64,000 nucleotides of DNA. Source: Coix lacryma-jobi var. lacryma-jobi (taxonomy: Eukaryota; Streptophyta; Magnoliopsida; Poales; Poaceae). The notes under the pieces were generated by a model, which saw only the letters and a list, made by a program, of their open reading frames with translations, ran no database searches and was not told where the DNA came from. The stretch covers positions 94,596,848-94,660,847 of the forward strand of contig CM019826.1 in the NCBI GenBank assembly GCA_009763385.1, given 5' to 3'. Positions 21,389 through 31,654 of this stretch are shown piece by piece. Made by a program: the position numbers and the translations under genes. Position 1 is the first letter of the stretch, and each line of letters starts with the position of its first letter.

Positions 21389-22112
21389 TCAAATGATGTT
21401 AGATTTGTTGCTCAGATCAAGAGTTTCTTCAAAAGAGCATGCATTCAGTGGGATGGGAAGGAAGTAACTTCCATGCTTAGGATCTTTTATTTTAAGCGGA
21501 GAGAGGTTAGAATTGATCTCTTCATGGACTGGCTCTCCCTCCACGGGTTCATGTGAGGTCTCATCCTTTACTCGTTCTTGGTGTTCAATCGAGGTGCATG
21601 ATGATGTTGAATCGGGGAGCTCAAAAGATTTCCCCATGTCGGCATCACTAAAAAGATCATCCTCAAGTTCAAAGGAATACACACAAGGATGCGTTGGAGC
21701 TTCCTCATCAGGAAGGTCAAGAGTTTTTCCTAACTCATCCTGGTTTTGGATGAAAAATTCAGCATCATTTTCCAAGAACGATTCAGGGATCTCTATAGGT
21801 TGCACCGACATTACCATTTCGGGCTCGTTTGTATAAGAGAGGGTTTCAGCCATGGAATTTTTGGCTTGAACTGTTCGTATGGAAAAGTTTTCCCTCCATA
21901 TATTGATAACAAATTCCCTAGTTTTTGGAGGTTCATCCAAACACTTTTGAAGGGGAAGCCCGATCAAGACATCAAAGTCATGAATGCTGAAGACGTGTAT
22001 GTCTAGCATCAATTTGACATTGTCATGCTTAAGTGGTATGTTGTGAAGGATGCCCAGACTATTCACGCTTCTCCTTGAATCTAGCCTTAAATGCTTGTTT
22101 GTTGGGGCGAAG
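21389..22112 (-). pseudogene. C: protease-like segment with acidic tail
   Basis: The minus-strand reading contains VKLMLDIHVFSIHDFDVLIGLPLQKC, a beta-strand plus LIG motif at the end of a retropepsin-like domain, equivalent to B's DFHIYD...LLIGIPIM. The N-terminal catalytic motif would lie across the D2 insertion and is not seen. About 180 residues follow that are rich in Glu and Asp with no domain I recognise, ending at a stop at 21389. It is open for about 240 codons, longer than most relics here. Confidence 0.6.
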
Positions 22113-24149
22113 TGAAGGAACGAGAATGCAATAGCAAGGCGACCAGAGGGGGGGGTGAATGGGAGCACAAAAATTTCTCTCGAAACTTTGGCCTTTTGTC
22201 CCCAAAATCAACCCCCGAAAGCTTCGATCGAAACCGTGATGCCCATGACCCTTGGAAGAGGGTGGATGATCCCTAGGATCACAGCGAGGCACCACAAAGC
22301 GATAGCAAACCAAACGCCAAAGACACTGGCACAAGTTCGACCCTCAAAAACCAAGTCCCGAACGTAGATAGATGGCTATGTCGAGAAACTCCTAAATACC
22401 TATGCTAACTAGTAGCAAAGATACCTAGAGAGGATCCTTGATCAACTCTACGGCCAAACGAGAAGTCCGGAAACCGAGCGGAGAAGTCGGGAGAGCAAAC
22501 GCACCAAACCGGAACACACAGTCAACTCGCGGACTGTCCGGACCTAGGATGCCGGACTGTCCACCCCTACTGCGGACTGTCCGCTAGGGGATGGCGGACT
22601 GTCCGCCGGTCAAAAGTGCAAACACGCACTGGTTCTGAAAGTCCCCTGGACAGTCCCGGACTGTCTGCGGTTTATACCGGCGGACTATCCGCCGGTCAAC
22701 CGAGACCCAAACAGCAAGGACTCGCGGCCACTGGTCTGGCCAAGTCCCCGACGCGCGGACTGTCCGCGGGAGGAACGGCAGACTATCAGCGACCTCCCAG
22801 TGAGGGCGATTTCGGTCGCCCCTCACACAACTCTTCCCAAATCCGAATCAAAATTCAATCCCACGTTCCCAAACTTGGAGAGGATGATCACGAGGTAGTT
22901 AGGAGACTATCCCCAAGAAATCATCCTCTCAAATCGACTCAATCATCGGGAAATCGAAAGGGGAGGAGTATGAACGAAAAAGCGCCACGAAAACGAAATC
23001 GACCCGATCTACTTGCTCATGAGGAGTTAGATAAATTCCTTCGGTGGAAATGATCTCCTCACTATAAAGAACAAGTTGATTCAAACGGATTTCGCAAAGA
23101 CGCAGTAGAGAGGGAGATCGAGTGACGGGAAAATCGCGGAGAAACGAAGAACGCGAAGAACACGAACAAAACGCGAATCAAGTCATCGATCTGCAACCAT
23201 GTGGCTACCACACGCTACAATAGTGAGATTATGGTCTCACTTCCTCAGAATCTCCAGTACACAGAGGTATGGTTCTCTGCAGATCTCAGCAGCTACAGTA
23301 GGGGATTGGGAGAGCAGGAAACCCTAGAAGCAAAGAGCAAATGATTGAGATAGAATGGGAGGAGGGTGTCTCCCTCTACTTATCCTAATTCTAATTCCTA
23401 CTCTACCCATCTCTAATTACAGAGCGAACCAGCTAAACCCTAGGGTTATTCTGGACCAACTTGAAGATGCTGGTGATCCGACGGCCACGCCCGCACAACT
23501 GGTAGCATTGCCTCGACGCAACCTCACCGATTGCCGCCATGTGCCGCCACCGCTCCGCTCGTCCTTTTCCTGGACTTCGCCCCCGGTTTTGAGGCCCAAA
23601 CCGGAAACCAGTCTTCACGACCAACCTCCGGTTTTGAGGCCCAAACCGCGAAACCAACCATCCATCGCCTGAGTTTTGTAGCCCACACTCAGAAACCTGC
23701 AGCACCCAGGTTTTGAGGCCCAAACCTGGAAACCGTCCTCAGCCCGAGTTTTGTGGCCCAAACTCGGAAACCATCAGCGCCCAGGTTTTGAGGCCCAAAC
23801 CTGGAAACTGTCCACTCGGTGGTTTTTCTGTGGCTCAACCACCAAACCAAGCCGTAGAGGGGATGCACCGCCCGTGCACCCCGTCCACCAACATGTGTCC
23901 CCAGGTCCTCGACCCAGGCAACACCATGCCCGCAAGTCTCCGCTCGTCGCTGTCCCAGGCTGTCAGCCACCACAGCTGATCCTCGGGCCACCGGTCCCTC
24001 AGTCCAAGCCTCACGTCCGCCCTTCGCCACTCTCGGTCCATCGGCACGGCACGTCTCTACTTGACCTTCACCTTGCCTTTGATCACTGTATCCGTGCTTG
24101 ACACCTGCACAACACAAGCCAAAGAACATGCACATTATCCCAGTTGACA
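22113..24149 (-). repeat. 3' LTR of D2 (missing its last about 45 bp)
   Basis: It starts TGAAGGAACGAG (the complement of ...GGTCCTTCA) preceded by CGAAG, which nearly matches CGATG after D2's other LTR (40933-40937), a 5-bp target duplication with one change. It closely resembles 38861-40932. It contains the GCGGACTGTCCG motif cluster (22529-22800) and the stem-loop array (23581-23843). It ends at 24149 at an inverted junction with the D1 LTR, with a 4-base filler GCCA. Confidence 0.85.
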
Positions 24150-24153
24150 GCCA

Positions 24154-25762
24154 CTACGGCTGGGTTTGGTGGTTGAGCCACAGAAAAACCACCGAGTGGA
24201 CGGTTTCCAGGTTTGGGCCTCAAAACCTGGGCGCTGATGGTTTTCGAGTTTGGGCCACAAAACTCGGGCTGAGGACGGTTTCCAGGTTTGGGCCTCAAAA
24301 CCTGGGTGCTGCGGGTTTGCTGAGTTTGGGCCACAAAACTCAGGCTACGGTCGGCTGGTTTCCCGGTTTGGTCCTCAAAACCGGGGGTTGGCTGTGAAGG
24401 CTGGTTTCCCGGTTTGGGCCACAAACCGGGGGTGCGACGTCCAGGAAAAGGACAAGCAGAGCGGTGGTGGCACGTGGTGGCGATCGGTGAGGTTGCGTCG
24501 AGGCAACGCTACCAGTTGTGCGGGAGTGGCCGTCGGATCACCACCTACCATGAGTTGGTCCAGAATAACCCTAGGGTTTAGCTAGTTCGCTCTGTAATTA
24601 GAGAGGGGTAGAGTAGGAAATAGAATTAGGATAAGTAGAGGGAGACACCCTCCTCCCTTTCTATCTCAGTCATTTGCTCTTTGCTTCTAAGGTTTCCTGC
24701 TCTCCCCATCCCCTGCTGTAGTTAGCTGAGATCCACAGAGAAGAGAACAATACCTCTATGCCCGTGAGATTTTGAGGAAGTGAGACCGTAATCTCACTAT
24801 TGTAGCGTGTGGTAGCCACACGGTTGCAAATTCGTGGTTGTGATTCGCGTTTTGTTCGTGTTCTCCGCGGGTTGCTTTTCTCCACGTTTTTTTCCCGTCG
24901 ATTGATCTCTTTGTTCTGTGCATCTCTTGCAAATCCGTTTGAACCAAGTTGTTCTAGATCGTGAGGCACTTCTTTCCATCGAAGGAATTCACCTCTAACC
25001 TCACGAGCTAGTAGATCGGTTGATTTTTCTCTTGGATCGGTTTTTGCTCCCTTTGCCCCGATTTCTTCCAATTCACCGATTTGGAGTTAGGTTCGAGCCA
25101 TGATTCTCTTGGGATAGCTCACTAACCTCCTTGGAACTACTCATACAAAGTCTAAGCCTTAGTGCTTTTGATTCGGAGGAGATCGAGTTAAATTCGCGGA
25201 AGAACAGCACTGGATCGAGGGCATCGGACGCTAGGGTTCGTGGCATCGGGCGCTAACCCGAATAGCATCGGACGCTCCGTTGCCACGTGTCAAGTTCTGA
25301 CAATTTTAAAGGAGCAACGGATGCTGCCATCGGACGGTCCGTTGTCCATCGGACGCTCCGAAGTGTAACCATCGGACGCTGAAGGGTCACTGTTCACAGC
25401 GTCCGATGGGTGTTCAGTAAGAATCCAGTCAGGCCATTTTGGCATCGGACGCTTCCGGTGTTTTGCCAACGGATGCTGCCAGCGTCCGATGCTGCTGAGT
25501 CTGCGCAGTTTCATCCGCGGTTCGTTCGTTCGTTGTTGGTTTTGATTTCTGGCTTTTGCGTTGGGTTTTTAGAGTCGTAAAGTGTGTCACTGTGCTTTTT
25601 AGAAGCATCCACCCTATCTCTAGGGTCATGGACACTTACGAGCTCTAGGGTTTGCTCTTGGGGTTGATTTTCGGGATAGTGGCAACAAGTTTCCGAAAGG
25701 AAAGTTTGAAGCTCCCATTCACCCCCCCTCTGGTCACTTTCTGGTAGCCTCTCGGTCCTTCA
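24154..25762 (+). repeat. 5' LTR of D1 (5' truncated)
   Basis: Matches 33567-35000. The end CGGTCCTTCA at 25762 is followed by ATTGGTATCGG. The CATCGGACGCT motif cluster (about 25201-25500) is about 165 bp longer than in the 3' LTR. The deletion of its first about 336 bp and the join to D2's inverted LTR were probably one event. Confidence 0.88.
24168..24432 (+). repeat. Array of seven covarying stem-loops in D1 5' LTR
   Basis: Seven consecutive hairpins have a near-constant loop (TTTGGGCC, T or A, CAAAA) and arms that differ yet still pair: GGTGG/CCACC, CCAGG/CCTGG, CGAG/CTCG, CCAGG/CCTGG, CTGAG/CTCAG, CCCGG/CCGGG, CCCGG/CCGGG. Spacers are 20-30 bp. This copy is the best preserved. Confidence 0.9.
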
Positions 25763-25764
25763 AT

Positions 25765-25779
25765 TGGTATCGGAGCAGG
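25765..25779 (+). promoter_or_regulatory. Primer-binding site of D1 (initiator tRNA-Met)
   Basis: TGGTATCGGAGCAGG begins two bases after the LTR end. It resembles the usual plant copia PBS TGGTATCAGAGC, complementary to the tRNA-iMet 3' end, with one change in the core. Confidence 0.8.
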
Positions 25780-25825
25780 TTAAGGATCTTCTACCTTAGC
25801 CAGTTCCAGATCCACAAAAGGCGAC

Positions 25826-28451
25826 ATGGATCGCGACGTGGGCAAACCGTCGTTTTTTGATGGGACGAACTATGCGTATTGGAAGATGCGCATGTCGTCC
25901 TATCTGCAGAGTTTGGGTGCTTCCATTTGGGATATTTGCAACTCTGCTGATTACGTGGTCTTGGCTGGTCGTGTCTCTCAGCTTCAGATCGATGAGCACG
26001 ATGCCAATAGCCGAGCCCGTAATGCTCTTTTCTCATGCTTGAGCATGAGTGAGTTTGATCGCGTTTCTCACCTCGCCACGGCTCGGGAGATTAGGGCTAC
26101 CCTCATGCATTTCCATGAGGGAACCTATCAAGTCAAAACCCGTCTCTACGAGTCGTTCAAGCGAGAGTATGAGAACTTTCGACATATGCCTGGCGAGAGC
26201 ATAGAAAGTTTATTCGCTCGCTTTCAGGTGATTGTCAACAGGATGAGGGCTAACAAGGAGCTGTTGCCTTTCGACGATCATGAGAGGGCTTTGAAGCTTT
26301 TGCATACCCTTGATCGGTCGGTGTGGGATTCCAAAGTTCAGGCGATCATCGAATCACCTAATTATGATACCCTCATGTGCGATGAGCTCTTCAGTAAGCT
26401 CAAGTCCAGTGAGATTGATGCCATGGCGAGGGCTTCTTATGAAAATCCTTCTGGCCCATCAATGGCCTTGGTTTCTGGCTCTTCTGCTAACCCCTCTGGA
26501 GGTTTTGCACTCTCTTCTCTCTTTTCTGTCACAGAGGAGCAGCTGGATTCTTTGGGGGATGATGAGTTGGCTATGCTCGCCAACCGGTTCTCGCGGTTCC
26601 ACAACAACCGCATGAACCATCGCCGCGGAGGAGGACGCTCAGGATGCTTTGAGTTCGGCGACCCCAACCACTTCATCGCCAATTGCCCGAAGAAGAACAA
26701 GCAAGTCTTCGGCAAGGCGGATCATGGGCACAAGTACGACTCCGGCAAGCGCAAGGAGAAGTACGTCCCCGCGAAGCACAAGCAAAAGGGTCGCTTCAAC
26801 AAGGAGTACATCAAGACAAAGTACTTGGAGAAGGCCCAGGCTGAGCAGCGTGCATTCTTCGCCACGCTCAGCGACGTCGACGACTCGGATGACGACTCCA
26901 CCTCCTCGAGCGACGACGAGTCCGAGAAGAAGAAGAGGATCGAGGAGAAGCTCAACGGTCTCTGCTTCTTCGCCGACGACGAGGGCTTCTGCACCATGGC
27001 CCTCGGCAAGGACGTCGATGGCGAGCTGGAGGACACTCCTCAGAACGACGACGATGACGACGACTCCTCCCAGGTATCTCAGACCCCTAACGAGTTTTCT
27101 GCTGAGGTCAAGAAGCTTACTGCCGCGCTCCTTAGTCAGGATAAGTTGCTTAGGTGTGCTGCTAGAGAGCGCAAGGAGTTTAGGCAGAAGTGGGAGGATA
27201 TGGTGAAGGAACTTCAATCTGTCAAGTCCACCGTAGTTGTTATCGATGAGGAGGAGTGTGAGATGTGCACCACACACATGACTGATTTTCTCACTTTGAG
27301 AGGTAAGTATGTTGCGTTGGTAGGAGAGGTGGATGAGCTGAAGGCTAGATCCTCGCTGTTGGGTGCGTGCAAGTCCTGTGCGAGCTTGCAAACTGAGTTG
27401 GCAGAGAAGAATGCCAAGATTGTGTCTCTTGAAGAGGCCAACTCATGTAGCACATGTGTGGCTAGGTGTGTTCTTTGTGAGGGTTTGGAGATGGAGATTG
27501 CGAATGTGAAGCATGACAAGATGCAAACCGAGGAGGAAAACACATACCTTCGGACCATCTTGTCATGGGTGTTGAGTGGTGACCCACAGCTTGGGATGAT
27601 GATCTCCGAATTCAAGCGAGCTGCTGGAGGCCCAGGTGTAGGTTTTGCTCCGGGTGTCAATGTTTCGTTTTTTGGCAAGATTGGAGAGTCGAGTGGTCTT
27701 AACCCATGTGAGAAGCCCAACTCCACCACTACTCCCAAGCTTACCAAGATTCCACCCAAAGAGCCCCTCAAGCCTAACACCAAGGATGGGGTCTTTGTTG
27801 AACCTCCGAGAGCTCCACCAAAGAAACAATCATGGGCTCCAAAACCAAACCACCTCAAGAACAAGCTTGACACCATGCCACCCATCCAAGAGGAGCTTAT
27901 GCAACAGAAGGGCAAAGTGATCCACACCCACTACCGTGAGTACCAACAACCCCCTATGAGAGCGGTGAGGTACCATTGTGAGCACTGTGGGAGAGATGGA
28001 CACTTGAGTGAGTTTTGCTTTTGGCGCAAAAGAGAGGCGCGCCGTGCAAAGGAGATGAACAACACGGACATGTACCATCCTTTTCCATGATGTACATGTG
28101 CGAAATGTTCAGAAGCGTGCTGCTAGGCCTAGAGGTCAGAAACCTCAAGTTCCTAGGCCTAGGCCGCGAAGAGAGCGTGCCCGGCGGGAGCCTGCAGTTG
28201 TAGGCTATGGAACCCGTGGCGGTGGCTTTGTAGTTGAGCGTTTCCCTCCATCACGGTTTGAGTATCGCGATGGACGCTCCTCCCTTAGCGGACCACGTTT
28301 TCCTCTACGTGGTGATCGCTCTTCCCGTAGACATGCTAGGAATGGTTTTTCTGCTAACCGTTCTTTTGAGCAGCCGGCCCAACACTGGTATTCTCCCTAC
28401 TTCACTAACCCCAGTGTTGGACCGTATGCTCACCCTATGTCTTTTTATTGA
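25826..28451 (+). pseudogene. gag: D1: gag
   Basis: Starts ATG at 25826 (MDRDVGKPSFFDGTNY). Residues 1-190 are the copia Gag domain (YWKMRMSSYLQSLG, LYESFKREYENFRHMPGES). A zinc knuckle follows near residue 270, reading CFEFGDPNHFIANC with one Cys replaced by Phe (D2 keeps Cys). A basic stretch, an acidic Asp/Ser-rich region and a long Glu/Lys-rich, probably coiled-coil part come next. A second knuckle, YHCEHCGRDGHLSEFC, is near residue 720. A one-base T insertion near 28080 stops the frame at 28090; the arginine-rich C-terminal part continues to the TGA at 28449-28451, which is also a stop in D2 and D3. Confidence 0.87.
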
Positions 28452-28463
28452 TGTAGGTAAAAC

Positions 28464-28800
28464 GATTGGAGAATGTTTGGTTGGTGGATTCCCGGTGTTC
28501 GAGGCACATGACCGGAAATGCCAAGTGGTTCTCCAGTCTTAGTCCGGTCGCCGGAAAGGAGTTTATCACCTTCGGCGACAACAGCAAAGGTAAGGTGCTG
28601 TCTCGTGGGTCTGTGCGAGTTATTGAGCACTTTGTGTTGCGCGATGTTGCTCTTGTTTCTAACTTGCATTTTAACCTTCTTTCTATTTCGCAACTTTTCG
28701 ATGATGACTATGAGGTTCGTTTTAAACCGAATCTCAGTCGTATTTTGGACCCTCAGGGCAATCTTGTTTGTGTGATTTTGCCCTTTGGGAAAGTTTTCAT
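28464..28800 (+). pseudogene. pol: D1: copia protease
   Basis: Reads VWLVDSRCSRHMTGNAKWF: the catalytic D-S-G motif of copia protease is D-S-R here (D2 has DSG). HFVLRDVALVSNLHFNLLS follows, the usual C-terminal protease block. It is in a different frame from gag, and the gag stop and frame change are shared by D2 and D3. A frameshift near 28795 leads into integrase. Confidence 0.85.
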
Positions 28801-29640
28801 GCGGATTTCTCAGAGTCATTTGGAATTTCTCGTTTTCTTTTGGCTGGACCTTCCTCCTCTGATCTTTCGAAGTGGCATAGGAGACATGGTCACCTGAGCT
28901 TCGACCTGCTTGCAAGGCTTAGTTCACTTGGCCTAATCCGGGGATTGCCCAAGTTATCCATGGAGAAGGATCTTGTTTGCCATTCTTGTAGACATGGGAA
29001 GATGGTTGCCGCTCCCCACCATCCAGTGACTCAGGTCATGACCAAGCACCCTGGAGAGCTTTTGCACATTGACCTTGTTGGTCCGGCTTGGGTGAGCTCA
29101 GTTGGAGGGAACTGGTATGTGCTTGTTGTTGTTGATGACTTTACGAGATATTCGTGGGTCTTCTTTTTAGTTGAGAAGACCGAGACTTTCTCCTTTACTC
29201 GCAATCTGATTTTGCGTCTTCAGAATGAGTTCCCTTTGAACTCGATGCGAGCTATTAGGAGTGATAATGGTTCCGAATTAAAAAATTTGGATTTTGAGAA
29301 GTTTTGTAACTCTCTGGGTTTAGAGCATCAGTTTTCTTCTCCCTACACACCACCACAGCAATGGTGTTGTAGAGAGGAAGAATCGGACCCTTGTAGAGAT
29401 GGCCAGGACGATGCTCGATGAGCATAGGACTCCTAGGCGATATTGGGCCGAAGCAATGAGCACTGCATGCTACATTTCCAATCCCATTTTTCTCTGAGAT
29501 TTCTTGAAAAAGACCTCTTATGAGTTGCGTTTTGGAAAACTGCCCAAGGTGAGTTATTTTCAAGTTTTTGGTTGACACTGTTTCATACTTAAGAAAGGCA
29601 ATCTGGACAAGTTTGAGTCTCGTTCTTCTGACGGTGTGTT
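28800..29640 (+). pseudogene. pol: D1: integrase
   Basis: HHCC zinc motif: HRRHGHLSFDLLARL then CHSCRHGK. Catalytic core: LLHIDLVGPAWVSS, FTRYSWVFFL, IRSDNGSELKN, and, after a one-base insertion near 29361, VVERKNRTLVEMARTML. TGA codons near 29495 and 29572 interrupt the C-terminal part (SYELRFGKLPKVSYF, LKKGNLDKFESRSSDG). D1 itself was inserted into the same FESR region of D2. Confidence 0.86.
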
Positions 29641-31123
29641 TTTTGGTTATGGCACTCATACTCGCGCATATCGTGTACTTAATCTTGACACTAACCGAGT
29701 CATGGAGACATCAGATGTCACCTTTGACGAGACCATGGTTTGTCCCTCCTCTCGTTTTGAGCGTGCAGGTGATCATGAGGTTGGCGAGCCTCTTTTCGAT
29801 GATGAAGAAGAAGGTGCTGAAGGGATGGATGACCCAGCACCTCCTCCACTTGCTGTGCCGCAAGGAGGGGCTTCTACTATGACTCACGGCCCTGACACTT
29901 CTTCATCTTGGGGGTCGTGGGATCCGCCACCTCGAGCAATACCCTTAGTACCCGGGGAGGCACCAGCTGCTGTTGAGGGGGAGATCACTTCTGCTCGGGA
30001 GGCGCCACGACACATCCAGCGCCAACACCCGCCTCAACAGTTGATCGACGACATCAACGATCGCGTCACTCGGTCTAGGTCACAACAAATCTCTCACTTT
30101 GCTCATTCTGCATTTGTTGCTGATTGTGAACCCCGAGATGTTGGACACGCTTTATCTGATCCAGATTGGGTCAATGCCATGCATGAGGAGTTGGAAAATT
30201 TTGAAAGAAATCGGGTTTGGGTTCTAGTTTCTCCTCCCTCTGAGTGTCACCCAACTTGGACAAAATGGGTTTTCAAAAACAAACAAGGAGAGGATGGCCA
30301 TGTTGTGAGAAACAAGGCCAGACTTGTAGCCCAGGGGTATAGTCAGAAGGAGGGGATAGACTATGAGGAGACTTTTGCTCCTGTAGCTCCTTTGGAGGCA
30401 ATTAGGATACTCTTGGCTTTTGCTGCATCCAAAAGATTCAAACTTTTTCAAATGGATGTCAAGAGTGCCTTCTTAGACGACTACATAGAAGAGGAGGTGT
30501 ATGTTAGACAACCCCCCGGTTTCGAAAATTCCAAGTTTCCAAACCACGTTTTTAAACTTCACAAAGCGTTGTATGGTTTGAAACAAGCCCCTAGAGCCTG
30601 GTATAATAGGTTGAAAACCTTTTTGCTTGCTAAGGGTTTTAAAATGGGATGTGTGGATAAAACGCTCTTTCTCCTCAAGCAAGGCACTGATACTCTCTTG
30701 GTCCAGATTTACGTGGATGATATCATTTTCGGTGGTTCTTCTCACGCTTTGGTTGCCAAGTTTGCAGACACTATGAGCAGGGAATTTGAGATGAGCATGA
30801 TGGGAGAGCTGACGTTTTTCCTCGGGTTGCAAATCAAGCAATCCTCGGAAGGGACATTCGTGCACCAGGGTAAGTATACCAAGGATATCTTGAAGAAATT
30901 CGATATGGGTGAGGCCAAGCCTTTTCCAACACCCATGTCGACCACGACGGCCCTGGATGTGGATGTGGATGGAGAAGCTGTGGATCAGAAGGAGTACCGG
31001 AGTATGATCGGGTCGCTATTGTAGCTGACGGCGACACGCCCGGACATTCAGTTCGCGGTGTGTCTTTGCGCGCGCTTTCAGTCGTCGCCGCGCACTTCTC
31101 ACCGTTAGGCGGTCAAGCGCATT
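29641..31123 (+). pseudogene. pol: D1: reverse transcriptase with linker
   Basis: The linker (29641-30150) includes LNLDTNRVMETSDVTFDE and a Pro-rich stretch. RT blocks are DPDWVNAMHEELENFERN, GYSQKEGIDYEETFAPV, FQMDVKSAFLDDYIEEEVYV, KALYGLKQAPRAWYNRL and the catalytic IYVDDIIFGG with both Asp present. The open frame runs to a TAG at 31022-31024, and a second TAG follows near 31106 within the stretch leading to RNase H. This is the best-preserved RT in the window (open for 462 codons). Confidence 0.88.
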
Positions 31124-31654
31124 ATGAGGTACTTATCCTTCACTCCAGAATTTGGGATTTGGTATTCTGCTTCCTCCACCCTTTCCCTTTGTGGTTATTC
31201 CGATGCCGATTTTGCTGGTTGTCGCATTGATCGCAAGTCCACTTCCGGGACTTGCCAGTTTATCGGTTCTTCTCTTGTTTCGTGGTCTTCTCACAAGCAG
31301 TCTAGTGTCGCTCAGTCTACCATGGAGGCTGAGTATGTTGCTGCGGCTAGCTGCTGTTCCTAGTTGCTTTGGATGATGGCCACTTTGCGTGATTTTGGTC
31401 TGAGCTTTTCTCGCGTTCCTTTGCTTTGTGACAGCACGAGTGCGATTAGCATTGCTAAGAACCCCGTGCTGCACTCTAGGACCAAACAAATTGATGTGCG
31501 CTTTCATTTTCTGCGAGACCACTATGAGAAGGGTGATATCGACCTTCGCCATGTCGATGCTCATCATCAGTTGGCTGATATTTTCACCAAGCCTTTGGAC
31601 CAATCAACTTTTGCTAGGTTGAGAGGTGAGCTTGGTGTGTGTTTCCCCTTTTAG
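31124..31654 (+). pseudogene. pol: D1: RNase H
   Basis: Copia RNase H motifs: YSDADFAGCRIDRKSTSG, FIGSSLVSWSSHKQSSVA, STMEAEYVAAA, LLCDSTSAISIAKNPVLH, RTKQIDVRFHFLRD and ADIFTKPL. One TAG at 31361-31363 splits it. The natural stop is at 31652-31654. Confidence 0.87.

Noticed and set aside
26639..27391. 250-codon open frame on the strand opposite D1 gag (and its equivalent at 36507-37717)
   Set aside because: Low-complexity Leu/Ser-rich shadow of the GC-rich coiled-coil part of gag; it has no independent signature.
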